Of a DNA stretch of 64,000 nucleotides, positions 1-7,886 are shown one piece after another. Source of the DNA: PALSA-555 sp963731625 (GTDB lineage Bacteria > Actinomycetota > Acidimicrobiia > IMCC26256 > PALSA-555); the NCBI GenBank assembly GCA_963731625.1, contig CAVSWH010000001.1, positions 1,630,257 through 1,694,256 on the forward strand, written 5' to 3'. Below the pieces are notes generated by a model. The model was not told the origin of the DNA. It made no database searches and worked only from the letters and a program-made list of their open reading frames with translations. Within the stretch, counting starts at the first letter, position 1, and each line of letters begins with the position of its first letter. A program made the translations under genes and the position numbers.

Positions 1-113
1 CCCGCGTGAAGCCCCAGGCCCGCGTGTTCGCCGAGAGCCGAGGCGTCGAGTGCCGCGAGGTGGATCTCGAGGCCTTGCGCGCGGATGCCCCGCCCGACCT
101 GCGCCTCTTCTGA
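1..113 (+). CDS. nucS: Endonuclease NucS, C-terminal end (partial)
   Basis: Only the last 36 codons are inside the window; the reading frame begins at base 3 and stops with TGA at 111-113. The peptide starts RVKPQARVFAESRG and ends DLRLF. The KPQAR block and a short hydrophobic tail ending in LRLF match the C-terminus of actinobacterial NucS (EndoMS), the mismatch-specific endonuclease that acts in non-canonical mismatch repair. In that family the tail contacts the sliding clamp; dnaN is 29 kb away in this window. The 5' part lies outside, so length and catalytic residues cannot be judged. Confidence 0.75.
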   Translation, partial: RVKPQARVFAESRGVECREVDLEALRADAPPDLRLF

Positions 114-275
114 CCGAGGCGCGGCCTCACTGGTGGCTGACCGGCCCATCATCGGCCGCTCACCCGGGCACACGACCCTCAGGCGCGGTGGTCACCGGCC
201 GGGCCCGGTGGCGTACCGTAGGGCGTGCCCGGGCCCTGACCCGGCGCCGCACGGTCAGCCAGAGAGGACCTCCAC

Positions 276-473
276 ATGACTCCGATCCTTGGCGAGATCA
301 TCGGTTGGGAGGCGCTCCTCGTGCTCGGCCTCATCGCGCTGCTCTTCGGCAGCTCCCAGCTCCCGAAGCTGGCCCGCTCGATCGGCCAGGCGAGCAAGGA
401 GCTCAAGCGCGGGCTGCACGACGAGCCCGAGGAGACCGACGCGAAGGAAGACACGAAGGAAAAGGACGCCTGA
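276..473 (+). CDS. tatA: Sec-independent protein translocase TatA-like
   Basis: This 65-residue protein has the TatA build: one N-terminal membrane helix (about residues 5-20), a hinge and amphipathic helix with the family signature FGSSQLPKLARSIGQASKELKRG, read here as FGSSQLPKLARS followed by IGQASKELKRG, and a charged, unstructured tail rich in Glu, Asp and Lys. TatA forms the pore component of twin-arginine export of folded proteins in the cytoplasmic membrane. An AGAGAGGACC-like purine stretch precedes the ATG. A second Tat-type gene follows 25 bp downstream, so the two are probably co-transcribed. No tatC is present in the window. Confidence 0.85.
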   Translation: MTPILGEIIGWEALLVLGLIALLFGSSQLPKLARSIGQASKELKRGLHDEPEETDAKEDTKEKDA

Positions 474-498
474 CCCGAGTGCGGGTCACGGCTCGACC

Positions 499-738
499 AT
501 GACGGGCCTCTTCTCGCCCGTCCACATCCTCATCGTCCTCACGGTCGCACTGATCGTGCTGGGCCCCCAGGAGCTGCCGAAGGTCGCGCGCTCCACCGGC
601 AAGGTGCTGCGGGAGCTGCGCGCCCTGCGCGCCCGACTGGACGAGGAGATCCAGCAGCTCATGGACGACGACGAGCCGGATCCGGCGCGGCCCGACCAGC
701 CGGCCCCCGGATCCGAGGATGGCGACGCACCGGCCTGA
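499..738 (+). CDS. tatB: TatA/TatB-family translocase subunit
   Basis: This is a 79-residue protein with an N-terminal membrane segment (about 6-22), then GPQELPKVARSTGKVLRELR, which is the Gly-Pro hinge plus amphipathic helix of the TatA/B family, and an acidic Pro-rich tail. The GP(Q/E)xLP hinge and the extended charged helix after it are closer to TatB, the substrate-receiving subunit that works with TatC, than to TatA. The start ATG at 499 is chosen because it puts the membrane helix at the N-terminus; a longer in-frame extension would run back through tatA. TatA versus TatB cannot be settled from sequence of this length. Confidence 0.7.
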   Translation: MTGLFSPVHILIVLTVALIVLGPQELPKVARSTGKVLRELRALRARLDEEIQQLMDDDEPDPARPDQPAPGSEDGDAPA

Positions 739-858
739 GCGCCCAGCGGTGTCGCGTTCGCCGCGGGGCATCGGCGAACGGTTCGATACCGTGCAGAGAT
801 CCGACCGGGCGGCGGACCTCCCGCGTTCGGCCAGGGTGAGGGTCATGCGGGACACGAG

Positions 859-1758
859 ATGACGACGGACCTGGCGCTCGCGATCGTCTTGGCGCTCACA
901 TCGGCGCTGCTGTTCGCGACCTCGAACGTCGTCGAGCAGCGTGTCGCCGCCCGGGCGCCCGAAGAGGAGTCGCTGCGGCCCCAGCTCCTCGCGACGCTCG
1001 CCCGTCAGCCGGTGTGGCTGGCGGGGTTCGCGGCGGACGTGGGCGGCTACGGTGCGCAGGCGGCCGCGTTGGCCTTCGGCGCGCTGCTCGTCGTCGCCCC
1101 GCTCGGCGCCCTGGGGCTCCTGTTCTCGCTGCTGCTCGACGCCTCGGTGAACGGCCGGCGGCTCTTCAAGTCGGACCTCGCGGCCGCCGTGCTGCTCTGC
1201 GCGGGCCTCTCGGTCTTCCTCGCGGTCGGGGCGCCGAGCGAGGGGAGCGCCACCGTCTCGGCGGCGTCGTGGGCACCGGCCCTCGTCATCCTGGCGGCGG
1301 TCGTCGCCGTCGCCTCGTTGACTCGCCGTCACGTGCGGGGCCCGGCGCGGGCCACGCTGTTCGGGCTGGCGAGCGGCATGACGTTCGGCATCAACGCTGC
1401 GCTCACCAAGGTCGTCGTGCACCAGCTGGGCCAGGCGCCCCTCTCGGTGTTCTGGCACTGGGAGCTCTATGGCGTCGCCGTGCTCTCGGTGAGCGGGCTG
1501 ATCATGGTGCAGAGCGCCTTGCAAGCGGGCTCGCTCGCCGCGGCACTCCCGTCGATGGAGGTGGCGGAGCCCGTCGTGGCCACGATCGTCGGGGTCGTGA
1601 TCCTGGGCGAGCATCTCCACGCGCACGGCAACGGCGACAAGATGGTCATCGCCGCGGCCGCGCTGGCCATGCTCGTCGGCCTCTTCGCGCTCGCACGGTC
1701 GCGCGCCGCGCACGCGCCCCCGACACCGGCCGTCGACCATGCGATGACCCGGGCCTGA
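859..1758 (+). CDS. DMT/EamA-like multi-pass permease
   Basis: This 299-residue, almost entirely hydrophobic protein has about nine to ten predicted membrane helices. It has two related halves, each ending in a helix before a conserved Glu-containing segment (SNVVEQRV near the N-terminus; PSMEVAEPVVATIVGVVILGE near the C-terminus). The latter resembles the final helix pair of drug/metabolite-transporter-superfamily permeases and of NIPA-type magnesium transporters. A substrate cannot be assigned. It stands alone between the tat genes and a DUF2231 gene. An upstream ATACCGT hexamer at about 786-792 may be its -10 element. Confidence 0.65.
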   Translation: MTTDLALAIVLALTSALLFATSNVVEQRVAARAPEEESLRPQLLATLARQPVWLAGFAADVGGYGAQAAALAFGALLVVAPLGALGLLFSLLLDASVNGRRLFKSDLAAAVLLCAGLSVFLAVGAPSEGSATVSAASWAPALVILAAVVAVASLTRRHVRGPARATLFGLASGMTFGINAALTKVVVHQLGQAPLSVFWHWELYGVAVLSVSGLIMVQSALQAGSLAAALPSMEVAEPVVATIVGVVILGEHLHAHGNGDKMVIAAAALAMLVGLFALARSRAAHAPPTPAVDHAMTRA

Positions 1759-1831
1759 GGCGGCGCACCGACGGGCGCGGCACGGGTTCTTGTCCCTGGC
1801 CCACGCGTGTGGGTCGGTCTAAGGAGGTTGG

Positions 1832-2395
1832 ATGCGCCATTTCTCGTTCCGTCCGGCGCTCACGCTGCGGGGCCGCAAGTTCAAGGGCCTGCGGGGCTGG
1901 GCCGGAAAGCCGTTCCATCCGCCGCTCACCGACGTGCCGGTCGGCGCGTACGTGCTCGTCGCCGGGTTCGACGTGATCTCGGCGCTCGGTCACAACAACA
2001 GCTGGGCGCGTGACTACTACCGTGCCGGCACGTTCGCGCTCGTCGGGGGCGGGGCGATCTCGCTGCTCGCCGCGCTCACCGGCTTCTGGGACTGGCTGCG
2101 GTCGACCGAAGCGGGGACCCAGGCCCGTCGCACCGCGAACGCGCACGCCGTCACGATGCTGACGGTGACGTCGCTGGTCCTGGCGAACACCGCCGTCCGG
2201 ATCCTCGTCTACCCGGGTGCGCACTCGACCCCGGGCGTGGCGCTCGGGCTGAGCCTCGCCGCGGCGCTGCTCACCGTGATCGGCGGCACGCTCGGCGGGA
2301 CGCTGGCCTTCGACTACGGGTTCAACGTCGAGACGGCGGGGGACAGCCCGGTGTGGCACCCCTCCGAGGTGGACGTCCGGCCGGGCCAGCACTGA
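1832..2395 (+). CDS. DUF2231-family membrane protein
   Basis: This is a 187-residue protein with a short basic N-terminus (about 40 residues) followed by four membrane helices. The segment HPPLTDVPVGAYVLVAGFD at the start of the first helix is the typical opening of DUF2231 proteins (His-Pro, then Pro-hGh-hhhh-hDh). The function of the family is unknown; some members sit with electron-transfer or heme proteins, but nothing here supports that. A strong ribosome binding site (AAGGAGG, 4 bp before ATG) fixes the start. It converges on dnaB with 36 bp between the two stops. Confidence 0.75.
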   Translation: MRHFSFRPALTLRGRKFKGLRGWAGKPFHPPLTDVPVGAYVLVAGFDVISALGHNNSWARDYYRAGTFALVGGGAISLLAALTGFWDWLRSTEAGTQARRTANAHAVTMLTVTSLVLANTAVRILVYPGAHSTPGVALGLSLAAALLTVIGGTLGGTLAFDYGFNVETAGDSPVWHPSEVDVRPGQH

Positions 2396-2431
2396 CGGCC
2401 GGGTAAGGGATTTCTAACGAGTCAAGCGGGC

Positions 2432-3787
2432 CTAGTCGGGTGCCATGTCGGCGAACTTCGTCAGCCGATCGACGAAGGCGAGCCGGGTCGTGCCCGTCGG
2501 GCCGTTGCGGTGCTTGGAGACGATGATCTCCGCCGTGCCGCGCTGCTCGGAGTCGGGGTTGTAGATGTCGTCGCGGTAGATGAACGCGACGACGTCGGCG
2601 TCTTGCTCGAGCGAGCCGGACTCGCGGAGGTCGGCGAGCATCGGGCGCTTGTCCTGGCGGTACTCGAGCTGGCGGTTCAGCTGCGAGCAGGCCATCACCG
2701 GGCAGTTCAGCTCGCGGGCCAGGATCTTCAGGCCGCGCGAGATCTCGGCCACCTCGACCTGGCGGTTCTCGGCTCGCTTGCCCATCGGCGTCATCAACTG
2801 GAGGTAGTCGACGACGACGAGCCCCAGATCGCCGTGGCGGGCCTTCGTCCGCCGGGACTTGGCGCGCATCTCCATGACCGTGCAGTGCGGGTTGTCGTCG
2901 ATGAAGAGGGGCGCCTCCGCGAGCCGGCCGACCGCGTGGCTGAGCTTGGTCCAGTCCTGCTCGGGGATGTTGCCCGTCTGGAGGCGCCGCGCGTCGACGC
3001 GCGCCTCGCCGGCGAGGAGGCGCTTCGTGAGCTCGAGCGTGCCCATCTCCATCGAGAAGAAGAGCACCGGTCGGCGCGAGACCATGGCGACATTCGCCGC
3101 CGCGCCGAGGGCGAAGCTCGTCTTGCCGGCACCCGGGCGGGCGGCGACCACGACGAGGTTCGCGGGCTGGAGCCCGAGCAGCAGCTTGTCGAGCTGGGTG
3201 TAGCCGGTGGGCACGCCGGTGATGTCGCCGGTGCTCGCGTAGAGCGCCTCGAGCTCGTCGAGGGTGTTCTGGAGGGCGTCGGCCATCTTGATCATCGAGT
3301 CGCTGACGCGGCGCTCGGCCACCTCGAAGACGAGCGACTCGGCGCGATCGACGGTCTCCTGGACGTCCTGGGAGTCGTCGTAGCCCATCTCGGCGATGTC
3401 GCCGGCCACGCCGATGAGGCGGCGCAGCAGCGCGAGCTCGTTGACGATCTTGGCGTAGTGGGCCGCGTTCGCCGAGGCCGGCGTGGCCGCCTGGAGGCGC
3501 AGCAGCGTCTGGCGACCGCCGAGGGCGTCGAGCAGGTCGGCGCGGCGCAGCTCCTCGGCGACGGTGACCGGATCGATCGGCTCGCCCTGACCGTAGAGGC
3601 TGAGCACGGCCTCGAAGACGTGGGTGTGCGCCGGCTTGTAGAAGTCGGACGCGGTCACGCCGACCTCGACGGCGACGGTGATCGCATCGCGCGAGAGCAG
3701 CATCGCCCCGAGCAGCGACTCCTCCGCTTCGATGTTGTGCGGCGGGACACGACCCGTCCGCCGCACTGGTTCGAGCGCCTGCACCAC
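2432..3787 (-). CDS. dnaB: Replicative DNA helicase DnaB
   Basis: This 451-residue protein is the hexameric 5'-3' helicase loaded at the fork. The N-terminal DnaB domain begins RVPPHNIEAEESLLGAMLLS. The RecA-like domain carries Walker A ARPGAGKTS, Walker B VVVDYLQLM, the QLNRQLE motif and the C-terminal SGSLEQDADVVAFIYR segment. There is no sign of an intein, although actinobacterial dnaB genes often carry one. It starts with GTG and is the last gene of the rpsF-ssb-rpsR-rplI-dnaB group, with a 207-bp gap from rplI that could hold its own promoter and contains DnaA-box-like sequences. Confidence 0.97.
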   Translation of the reverse strand: MVQALEPVRRTGRVPPHNIEAEESLLGAMLLSRDAITVAVEVGVTASDFYKPAHTHVFEAVLSLYGQGEPIDPVTVAEELRRADLLDALGGRQTLLRLQAATPASANAAHYAKIVNELALLRRLIGVAGDIAEMGYDDSQDVQETVDRAESLVFEVAERRVSDSMIKMADALQNTLDELEALYASTGDITGVPTGYTQLDKLLLGLQPANLVVVAARPGAGKTSFALGAAANVAMVSRRPVLFFSMEMGTLELTKRLLAGEARVDARRLQTGNIPEQDWTKLSHAVGRLAEAPLFIDDNPHCTVMEMRAKSRRTKARHGDLGLVVVDYLQLMTPMGKRAENRQVEVAEISRGLKILARELNCPVMACSQLNRQLEYRQDKRPMLADLRESGSLEQDADVVAFIYRDDIYNPDSEQRGTAEIIVSKHRNGPTGTTRLAFVDRLTKFADMAPD

Positions 3788-3994
3788 CGAGTCCCGCTCC
3801 CGTTCGCCGCCCGTTTACGGGGCGGTCATCCCCGTGCCCGAAGCGACAGCATGAAGGCTCGGGCCTGGGGATCGATAGTGCGAAAACCGTGTGGATTGCG
3901 GTGGACGAGGCCGTGGATAACTGCCCCGCTCATCCCCAGGCCGGAGGAGAACCGACGGTCGCACCCCGCCAAGGTCGCACGGGGGTGTGACGAG

Positions 3995-4440
3995 CTACTC
4001 GGCCTGCACCTCGACGTGGAGCGTGGCGGTCACCTCGGGGTGGAGGCGCACCTCGACGTCGGTCGCGCCGAGGTCCCGGATCGGCTCGGGGAGCTCGATG
4101 GCGCGCCGGTCGACGTCGATCCCGAGCTGTTCGTGCGCGGCCGCGGCGAGATCCGCGTTGGTGACGGAGCCGAAGAGCTTGCCGCCCTCCCCGCGCGCGC
4201 GAGGACTCGCAGCGGGCGCGCACCCAGCTGCGCCGCGGCGGCGTCGGCTCCTTCGCGGTCGCGCGCGTCCCGCGCCGCGCGGTTACGCCGCATCGCCTCG
4301 GCCTGCGCGACCGCGCCCTTCGTGGCCTTGATTGCCATGCCGCGGGGCACGAGATAGTTGCGGGCGTAGCCGTCGGTCACCTCGAGGAGGTCGCCCTTGC
4401 GGCCCAGGTGCTCGACGTCGGCGCGCAGCACGATCTTCAC
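3995..4440 (-). CDS. rplI: Ribosomal protein bL9 (reading frame broken by one base)
   Basis: Large-subunit protein L9. The N-terminal half reads MKIVLRADVEHLGRKGDLLE... with the conserved DGYARNYLVPRG motif. The C-terminal half, GEGGKLFGSVTNADLA to HVEVQAE and a TAG stop at 3995-3997, is intact but lies in another frame. One extra base in the C-run at 4189-4192 (G-run on the coding strand) restores a normal 148-residue L9. The break lies in the C-terminal domain start. Since other homopolymer breaks occur in the window, a sequencing error is the simplest explanation. The GTG start overlaps the rpsR stop (GTGA), implying translational coupling. Confidence 0.85.
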
Positions 4441-4889
4441 GACGCGTCCTCACCATCCGCGGCGGCCGCGACGGGCACCTCGTCGGGGGTGGGCACCGGC
4501 ACGACCTCGCCGTTCTCCGGCGTCTCCACGTCGGGCGGTCGGGGCGGGGCGTCCGCCTCCGACGGGCTCGGCGGGCTGTCGCCACGCGGCGGCCCGCTGT
4601 CGCCGCGGTCCCGCTTGCCCTTGCTGCGGTGCGTGACCTGGCGGACCGAGTACGGGAGCAGCGCCATCTCGCGGGCCACCCGGATGGCGCGGGCGACGGC
4701 CCGCTGCTGCTGCGCGTCATTGCCGGTCACGCGACGCGCCCGGATCTTGGCGCGCTCCGACATGAACCGGCGCAGCAGCGCGACGTCCTTGTAGTCGACC
4801 CACGCGATGCTCTCGCTGTCGAGGATCGACACCTTCTTCTTGGGCTTGCGCTCCGGGGCGTCGCGCTTCGTCCGGCGTGGTCGGGCCAT
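4437..4889 (-). CDS. rpsR: Ribosomal protein bS18 with long C-terminal tail
   Basis: Small-subunit protein S18. Residues 20-88 are the conserved core (IAWVDYKDVALLRRFMSERAK and the ARAIRVAREMALLPY helix). There are no zinc-binding cysteines in the N-terminal part, so it is the Cys-free form. The protein is 150 residues long against about 75-90 for the family: residues 89-150 form a Ser/Pro/Asp/Glu-rich acidic tail. The tail is probably real because its stop codon overlaps the rplI start by four bases, as expected for a coupled pair. It lies 2 bp after ssb. Confidence 0.92.
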   Translation of the reverse strand: MARPRRTKRDAPERKPKKKVSILDSESIAWVDYKDVALLRRFMSERAKIRARRVTGNDAQQQRAVARAIRVAREMALLPYSVRQVTHRSKGKRDRGDSGPPRGDSPPSPSEADAPPRPPDVETPENGEVVPVPTPDEVPVAAAADGEDAS

Positions 4890-4891
4890 GG

Positions 4892-5395
4892 CTAGAAGGG
4901 TTCCTCCATGTCGTCGGCAGTCTCGGCGCGGGCCACGGGCGCGCTGACGCGCTCGCCGCCACCACCACCGCCTGCACCGGCTGCACCGGCTGCACCGGCT
5001 GCACCGGCTGCACTGCCACTGTCGAAGCTGCCGCGCCGCTCGTTGCGGCGGACCTCGGCGGTCGCCCAGCGCAGGCTCGGGCCGATGTCGTCCGCGACGA
5101 TCTCCACGACGCTTCGCTTGTCGCCGTTCTCGGTCTCCCACGAGCGCTGCTCGAGGCGCCCGTTCACGACGACCCGGGCGCCCTTGCCGATGGACTCGCA
5201 GACGTTCTCGGCCATGTCTCGCCAGCAGACGACGTTGAAGAAGCTGGTCTGCTCCTCCCACTCTTGGGTGTTGCGGTTCTGCCAGCGTCGGCTCACGGCG
5301 ACGCCGAAGCTCGCCTTCGCGACGCCGCTCGGCGTGTAGCGCATCTCGGGGTCACGGGTGACGTTCCCCACGACCGTGACGGTGCTGTCGGCCAT
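4892..5395 (-). CDS. ssb: Single-stranded DNA-binding protein
   Basis: This 167-residue SSB coats and protects single-stranded DNA at the fork. The OB fold spans about residues 1-112 (TVTVVGNVTRDPEMRYTPSG; FFNVVCWRDMAENV; GARVVVNGRLEQRSWE). A low-complexity Gly/Ala linker follows, and the protein ends DDMEEPF, a good match to the acidic C-terminal tip (DDDIPF type) that recruits partner proteins. The linker is encoded by a 9-bp tandem repeat. It lies between rpsF and rpsR in the classic rpsF-ssb-rpsR order. Confidence 0.96.
   Translation of the reverse strand: MADSTVTVVGNVTRDPEMRYTPSGVAKASFGVAVSRRWQNRNTQEWEEQTSFFNVVCWRDMAENVCESIGKGARVVVNGRLEQRSWETENGDKRSVVEIVADDIGPSLRWATAEVRRNERRGSFDSGSAAGAAGAAGAAGAGGGGGGERVSAPVARAETADDMEEPF
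4972..5013. repeat. 9-bp tandem repeat in the ssb linker
   Basis: Four exact copies of CTGCACCGG occupy 4972-5007, followed by a partial fifth. On the coding strand they encode the Ala-Gly-Ala linker of SSB. Because the unit is a multiple of three, slippage would change linker length without breaking the frame. Confidence 0.85.
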
Positions 5396-5441
5396 CTGGA
5401 CCTCCTCTGTCGTCCTGGCCGGCGACCAGGCTCCCGCTCGC

Positions 5442-5768
5442 CTAGCCGCCCGACGGTGTGCCGAGCGTCGTGCCGTACACGGTGTCCGGTATCCGGAGCA
5501 CCTTGTGGCGCAGCACCTCGTCGGCGAGCGTGAGCGTGCGGCCGAGCTCGGCCATGGCCTCGGGCTCGGCGCGGGCCTGGAGCACGACGTAGTACCCCTC
5601 CCAGCGCCGCTTGAGCCGGTAGGCGAAGGTCCGCTTGCCCCAGTAGTCGACGGGGCCGAGCTCGGCACCCTTCGAGGTGAGCAGCGTCGTCGCCTGCCCG
5701 ACGGCGGCCTTGATGTCGGCCTCGTCGAGCTCGGCGTCGTAGATGACCATCACTTCGTACGGCCGCAT
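5442..5768 (-). CDS. rpsF: Ribosomal protein bS6
   Basis: This 108-residue small-subunit protein opens MRPYEVMVIYDAELDE and contains GPVDYWGKRTFAYRLKRRWEGYYVVL, read here in two parts as VDYWGKRTFAYRLK and RRWEGYYVVL, the hallmark strand-helix of S6. It pairs with S18 in the ribosome platform, matching its position as first gene of the rpsF-ssb-rpsR-rplI cluster. The promoter should lie in the 172 bp between 5769 and 5940; I see only a weak TAGCAT candidate there on the minus strand. Confidence 0.95.
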   Translation of the reverse strand: MRPYEVMVIYDAELDEADIKAAVGQATTLLTSKGAELGPVDYWGKRTFAYRLKRRWEGYYVVLQARAEPEAMAELGRTLTLADEVLRHKVLRIPDTVYGTTLGTPSGG

Positions 5769-5940
5769 GGGCCGTGCCTCCTTCGGACCGGCGGGCCGGG
5801 CCGGCGGTGGGCCGCCGGGTCGCCCGCGGGCTCACCGGGGACCGCCGTGTCAGAGACACGCTCGGGCGGTGAGCAGGACGTTGTCGGACTGGGATGCTAC
5901 CTGCCGGATCCGGGGACGATCGTACGGGTGGGCTGTGACG

Positions 5941-6422
5941 TCAGCCGGTGAGCGAACCGCGGGGAAGTCCCCCGGCGAGGGTCTCGACGGCGTAGCGGAA
6001 CGAGTGGCTCGCTCCGTACACGGGGCACTGGGACTCGGGGTAGGGGCACGGCGTCATCCGCAGCCGGTCGACGCTGCGCCCGTTGGCGCCGTAGAACCCG
6101 ATGTCGAGCGCGACCGGCACGGTCGACATCGTGAAGCCGACGCTCGAGTCGCTCGGGAAGACGAAGAGCATCCCGCGGTACGGGCCGAGCGTGGCGCGTT
6201 CGCGAAGCCCCTCCTCGCGCTGGGTCTCGGTCTGGGCGATGACCACGAGCAGGGCGCGCCCCCGAGGCGGATGGTCGTCTGGGTGAGATCCGGGAACGGC
6301 TCGGTCGCCCCGGTGGCGCCGCGCACCGCGTGGTTCACGGGCGGCGCCGACGCGCCGGCCGGCGCGGCGAGGAGGCTCAGCGCCAGCGTGGCGCCGAGGA
6401 GCGCGGCGGCGGCCCGCCTCAC
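5941..6422 (-). CDS. Exported DUF192-family protein (frame broken by one base)
   Basis: The N-terminal part is a signal peptide (RRAAAALLGATLALSLLAAP, cut near AGASA). The body is a DUF192 domain: the AQTETQREEGLRER segment, then YRGMLFVFPSDSSVGFTM and MSTVPVALDIGF, the usual DUF192 core. The two parts are in different frames; one extra base in the C-run at 6259-6263 joins them into a 160-residue protein. The GTG start overlaps the panB stop (GTGA), so the two genes are co-translated. DUF192 proteins are small exported beta-barrels of unknown function. A sequencing error is the likely cause of the break. Confidence 0.7.
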
Positions 6423-7300
6423 GCGGAGGCGTGCTCGGCGGGCGACCCGCCGTAGAGGCGGAGGGCGTCGGCGACGCCATCCGCCGCGTGGTACGTCTCG
6501 CCGCTCGACGGGAAGCGGCCGGCGCGCACGTCGTCGGCGAAGCGCTCGACGGCGGCCGTCGCGTCGCCGGCGAGGTCGGCGTAGCGGCGGACGAACTTCG
6601 GCGTGACCCGTGTCTCGAGGCCCACGAGGTCGTGGAACACGAGCACCTGGCCGTCGCAGTGGCGCCCCGCGCCGATGCCGATGGTCGGGACGGCGACGCT
6701 GTCGGTCACGAGGCGGGCGACGGCGTCGGGGACGCACTCGAGCACGATCGCGAAGCAGCCGGCGTCAGCGAGCGCGATGGCATCGTCGACGATCGCCCGT
6801 GCCGCGTCGAGGTCGCGGCCCTGGACGCGGAAGCCGCCGAGGGCGTGGAAGGACTGGGGCGTGAGGCCGAGGTGGCCCATGACGGGGATCTCGGCGTCGA
6901 GGATCGCGCCGACCGCGGGCAGTCGCTTGCGCCCGCCCTCGAGCTTCACGGCGCTCGCCCCGGCGCGCACGAGAGTGGCGGCGTTGCGGACGGCGTCCTC
7001 GGGCCCGAGGTGGTAGCTCATCCAGGGCAGGTCGGCGACGACGAGCGCGCCCGGCCGGGTGCGCGCCACCGCGCCCACGTGGTGCGCGAGGTCGGTCGTG
7101 GTCACCTGGAGCGTGTCCTCATAGCCGAGGACCACCATCGCGACCGAGTCCCCGACGAGGATCATGTCGACGCCGGCGGCATCGACGGCGCGCGCGGACG
7201 GCGCGTCGTACGCCGTGACCATCACGAGGGGGGTACCGCCGCCTTTGGCAGCGCTCACCGCGGGGGCGGTCGTCCGACGGGACCCGGTCAGGTCGGTCAT
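6419..7300 (-). CDS. panB: 3-methyl-2-oxobutanoate hydroxymethyltransferase
   Basis: This enzyme makes ketopantoate from alpha-ketoisovalerate and methylene-tetrahydrofolate, the first step of pantothenate and coenzyme A synthesis. The 293-residue TIM barrel has the family motifs VTAYDAPSARAVD, ILVGDSVAMVVLGY (metal-binding Asp), VVADLPWMSY, AVKLEGG, MGHLGLTPQS and TIGIGAGRHCDGQVLV. The ATG at 7300 is chosen because it lies about 25 residues before the conserved core; a longer in-frame extension has no family similarity. No other pan gene is nearby. Confidence 0.95.
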   Translation of the reverse strand: MTDLTGSRRTTAPAVSAAKGGGTPLVMVTAYDAPSARAVDAAGVDMILVGDSVAMVVLGYEDTLQVTTTDLAHHVGAVARTRPGALVVADLPWMSYHLGPEDAVRNAATLVRAGASAVKLEGGRKRLPAVGAILDAEIPVMGHLGLTPQSFHALGGFRVQGRDLDAARAIVDDAIALADAGCFAIVLECVPDAVARLVTDSVAVPTIGIGAGRHCDGQVLVFHDLVGLETRVTPKFVRRYADLAGDATAAVERFADDVRAGRFPSSGETYHAADGVADALRLYGGSPAEHASA

Positions 7301-7374
7301 CGCCTCGTCTCCACCGTCCAGGGCACCCACGGCTCCCGGCGGCCCCCGCAGCGTAATCCCGGCGGGCGGGGGAC

Positions 7375-7740
7375 TCAGCCGGCGTGGCGGCGTCCGTGCA
7401 GCTCGTGGCGCTGCAGGTGGTTCCAGTGGCAGTCGAGGCACACCTCGACGACGTAGCGGGTGAACTCCTCGTGGGCGGCGTCGAGGCGCTCGAGCTCGCC
7501 GAGCGAGGTGATGCAGCGCCCGTTGGCCCGCGCCAGGGCGTCTCCGTACACGTAGGAGACGAGCCGGAGGCTCTTGTGCCCGCAGACGGGACAGGGGGTC
7601 GGCGCGTCCTGGCCGATGTGGCGCCCGGCGCGGAGCAGCTCGGGGTGGGCGTCGCAGACCTCGTCGCGCTCGAGACGCCCGGCCCCGAGGTCACGCAGCA
7701 CGGCTCGTCGCGCGAGGGCGTAGTCGACGTGCCGTCGCAC
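7375..7740 (-). CDS. DUF5318-family protein, probable zinc-binding
   Basis: This 121-residue protein begins (GTG) RRHVDYALARRAVLRDL. It contains CPVCG (about residues 60-64) and, about 50 residues later, CLDCHWNHL; these are two CxxC pairs that could hold one zinc ion. The arrangement matches DUF5318, an actinobacterial family of unknown function often found near ino1 and the rpsF operon. It is divergent from padR, with a 146-bp gap that holds the padR promoter and operator. Confidence 0.75.
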   Translation of the reverse strand: MRRHVDYALARRAVLRDLGAGRLERDEVCDAHPELLRAGRHIGQDAPTPCPVCGHKSLRLVSYVYGDALARANGRCITSLGELERLDAAHEEFTRYVVEVCLDCHWNHLQRHELHGRRHAG

Positions 7741-7805
7741 GCGGGCGAGTGTACGCACGGCGCTGCGCCGCTTCGGCGGTCTCTCGAGCGGGTCCCGCCC
7801 CTGGT

Positions 7806-7864
7806 TTGCTCGCGCCCCGCGAGCGCGCCATACTGTGCCTCGATATATCGACCCGATATATCGA
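7806..7864 (+). promoter_or_regulatory. padR promoter with palindromic operator
   Basis: A candidate promoter (TTGCTC at 7806-7811, 17-bp spacer, CATACT at 7829-7834) is followed directly by a perfect inverted repeat: TCGATATATCG at 7840-7850, a 3-bp spacer, and CGATATATCGA at 7854-7864. Each half is itself palindromic. The AT-rich repeat stands out from the surroundings and would overlap the transcription start. This is the placement expected for autorepression by the PadR protein encoded 22 bp downstream. The binding protein is inferred, not shown. Confidence 0.7.
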
Positions 7865-7886
7865 AGCGTTGCAGAGGAGTTCTCTC

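Noticed and set aside
4972..5013. Phase-variable switch at the ssb 9-bp repeat
   Set aside because: The unit is a multiple of three, so slippage changes only linker length.
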